Assembly (NCBI GenBank): GCA_030388825.1
Contig: CP128835.1
Coordinates: forward strand, 2,784,001-2,848,000
DNA from: Rossellomorea sp. AcN35-11
GTDB taxonomy: Bacteria > Bacillota > Bacilli > Bacillales > Bacillaceae_B
Direction: 5' to 3'
DNA: 64,000 nt
Positions 62,813 through 64,000 of the stretch are shown piece by piece. Within the stretch, counting starts at the first letter, position 1; each line of letters starts with the position of its first letter. The position numbers and the translations under genes were made by a program. The notes under the pieces were generated by a model that was not told the origin of the DNA, did no database searches, and was given only the letters and a program-made list of their open reading frames with translations.

Positions 62813-63202
62813 ATGATGTCCAAAATGAGATACTTTTTAGTCGGAATTGGAGGAACAATGGGGAGTGTATCCAGATGGAGTGTCAGTTACTTCCTGACCA
62901 TTGAAAGTGGTTTCCCTTTTGCAACACTGACAGCGAATCTTCTGGGAAGTTTTCTGTTGGCATATTTTTATTCCAAATGGTCCGCAAAAAATGAAAAAGC
63001 ATATTTATTAATAGCTACTGGGTTTTTGGGCTCTTTTACAACTTTCTCCACGCTGAGCATTGAGTTATTGGCCTATTTGATCGAAAAACAATGGGTTTCT
63101 TTCCTCATATATTTTGCCTTCACTTCCATGGGGGGCCTTCTATTTGCTTGGATTGGAATTTTGATTGGCAGGAAGAGAGGGGGGCTTGTGCATGGGGGTT
63201 AA
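62813..63202 (+). CDS. crcB: Fluoride channel FluC/CrcB, first subunit
   Basis: 129 residues, four membrane helices. GIGGTMGSVSRWSVSYFLTI with the conserved Arg, LTANLLGSFLLAYFY with the essential Asn, GFLGSFTTFSTLSIE with the F-box and TxS. Exports fluoride passively. Start ATG 62813 with TGAGGA upstream. Overlaps the second crcB by 11 bases; two unlike subunits commonly form a heterodimer in Firmicutes. No fluoride riboswitch was recognised upstream. Confidence 0.9.
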   Translation: MMSKMRYFLVGIGGTMGSVSRWSVSYFLTIESGFPFATLTANLLGSFLLAYFYSKWSAKNEKAYLLIATGFLGSFTTFSTLSIELLAYLIEKQWVSFLIYFAFTSMGGLLFAWIGILIGRKRGGLVHGG

Positions 63203-63554
63203 TCTAATTCTAATTGCATTCGGAGGCAGTTTAGGGGCCATTGGACGCTTCCTGATGGCCAATGCCATTAAAAATTGGAGCAGGTCCAGTTTTCCAAAGG
63301 CAACCTTATTTATCAATGCATTGGGATCCATGTTATTAGGGTTATTGATCGGTAATGGTTCCGGGGAGGACGCAATGTTCTTTTTAGGAGTTGGTTTTTG
63401 TGGATCTTTTACCACCTTTTCCACCTTTAATTGGGAAACATTAAAGCTTCTTCAAGACAATCTCAAATGGGGCCTTATCTATTTCTTTGGCAGTTATATC
63501 ATTGGGTTGGGATTTGGGGTGGCAGGCTATATGATTGGTCTTGTATTTAAGTGA
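63192..63554 (+). CDS. crcB: Fluoride channel FluC/CrcB, second subunit
   Basis: 120 residues: FGGSLGAIGRFLMANAIKN, ATLFINALGSMLLGLLIG, GFCGSFTTFSTFNWETLK, all FluC hallmarks. ATG 63192 after GAGGGGGG, inside the end of the first crcB gene, so the two are co-translated. Confidence 0.9.
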   Translation: MGVNLILIAFGGSLGAIGRFLMANAIKNWSRSSFPKATLFINALGSMLLGLLIGNGSGEDAMFFLGVGFCGSFTTFSTFNWETLKLLQDNLKWGLIYFFGSYIIGLGFGVAGYMIGLVFK

Positions 63555-63577
63555 TCATCCATGGCACCTTTCAAAAG

Positions 63578-63616
63578 GGATCTAAAGCAGAGCCAACGGA
63601 AGCGCTTTAGATCCCA
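63578..63616 (-). terminator. Hairpin between crcB and the cupredoxin gene
   Basis: GGGATCTAAAGC pairs with GCTTTAGATCCC (with a GC bulge); the minus-strand tail is CTTTT. Confidence 0.6.
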
Positions 63617-63633
63617 TCATATATTCAACATTG

Positions 63634-64000
63634 TCAGTCAACCACAATATAGGCAATCATAGGTCCATTACGATCTATGGTTTCATGAGTCTCACAAATC
63701 AGTCTATAGGTACCTTCTTTTGAGAACGTGACGTTTATTACGGTTTCTTCTCCTTTTTTCACCATTCCTCTAATATCCGTACCTTCAATATAAAAGGGAT
63801 GTTCCATCCCATTCACCCCGTAGATCCTCAATTCCACCGGGATGTCTTTCTCGACTACAATCGTCCCTGGGTCCCATCGATAGGCTTCCAGCTCTTTTCC
63901 GGAAACGGTTTCTGACTTGAATTCTCCGGTGACGAGCTGGAAGACTTGTTTCTCGCCCGCACTTTCTGAAATTGAAACAGTAGGATAAGAATTATTAGAG
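63634..64000 (-). CDS. Cupredoxin-domain protein (partial, 5' end beyond window)
   Basis: The frame is open to the right edge, giving 121 visible C-terminal residues. A beta-rich domain with IPVELRIYGVNGMEHPFYIE and TYRLICETHETIDRNGPMIA is a cupredoxin-like fold resembling cytochrome-oxidase subunit II C-termini: the Cys, the following His and a late Met would bind one copper, but the second Cys of a CuA site is absent. A type-1-copper or electron-transfer role is likely; the family beyond cupredoxin is not determinable here. Confidence 0.65.
   Translation of the reverse strand, partial: SNNSYPTVSISESAGEKQVFQLVTGEFKSETVSGKELEAYRWDPGTIVVEKDIPVELRIYGVNGMEHPFYIEGTDIRGMVKKGEETVINVTFSKEGTYRLICETHETIDRNGPMIAYIVVD

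Noticed and set aside
1..64000. tRNA, rRNA, CRISPR, insertion sequences or prophage
   Set aside because: No cloverleaf, rRNA segment, repeat array, transposase or phage gene was recognised on either strand.

Overview
The window looks like a chromosome segment of an endospore-forming, low-to-moderate GC member of the Bacillaceae. The evidence is Gram-positive Shine-Dalgarno sequences, frequent TTG/GTG starts, three T-box leaders, an RsbR-type stressosome protein, an Sda-type sporulation checkpoint peptide, a Gln/Asn-rich small spore-protein-like gene, XpaC/TelA, a YojN/YojO-like pair, and a second YidC behind a MifM-like leader. The genus (Rossellomorea or a close Bacillus relative) is a guess from overall resemblance. 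No phage, transposon, CRISPR, rRNA or tRNA genes were seen.

Layout. 1-1502: end of a carotenoid-type desaturase and a GNAT. 1543-8621: complete trpEGDCFBA operon behind two consecutive Trp T-box leaders, then a tiny lipoprotein. 9037-13676: S66 carboxypeptidase, VOC protein, methyltransferase, and a T-box-controlled second methionyl-tRNA synthetase with a phosphoesterase. 13725-29184: housekeeping and accessory genes (GNATs, CDF transporter, Nudix, lipoproteins, MscL, DinB, cold-shock protein, BCCT transporter, peptidase E, AI-2E transporter, nucleotidyltransferase, TetR plus a paired SMR exporter). 29356-38499: small enzymes (Pth2, VOC, Nudix, DUF402, phosphatase, YjbQ, 2H ligase, PxpA), paired membrane proteins and an RsbR-like regulator. 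38672-42310: MFS transporter, small membrane gene and a two-component system, all carrying frame breaks. 43426-47527: odhAB of the TCA cycle. 47943-57683: Sda-like peptide, acyl-CoA synthetase, double-GGCT protein, DedA, GNATs, MoxR AAA and VWA proteins. 58352-63554: TelA/XpaC, a D,D-carboxypeptidase, YidC2 with its MifM-like leader, and a FluC fluoride channel pair. The window ends inside a cupredoxin-domain gene.

The most interesting element is at 62340-62700. A 93-codon, strongly initiated, membrane-anchored leader ends in an arrest-like RxTT plus acidic tail. It lies directly upstream of yidC2, and its 3' end can base-pair with the yidC2 ribosome-binding site. This is the architecture of the MifM translation-arrest sensor, with a partly diverged arrest sequence. 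A second point is a cluster of operator-like TTCTA/TAGAA half-sites directly upstream of the Sda-like gene.

A caution about the sequence itself: eight frame breaks are visible (trpB twice, CDF, spore-protein-like gene, MFS, a small membrane gene, response regulator, histidine kinase). All are single extra bases, and most sit at or beside a mononucleotide run. Removing one base restores an expected-length product wherever a family length is known. I read them as probable sequencing or assembly errors, not real pseudogenes, but they are annotated as broken because that is what the sequence shows.
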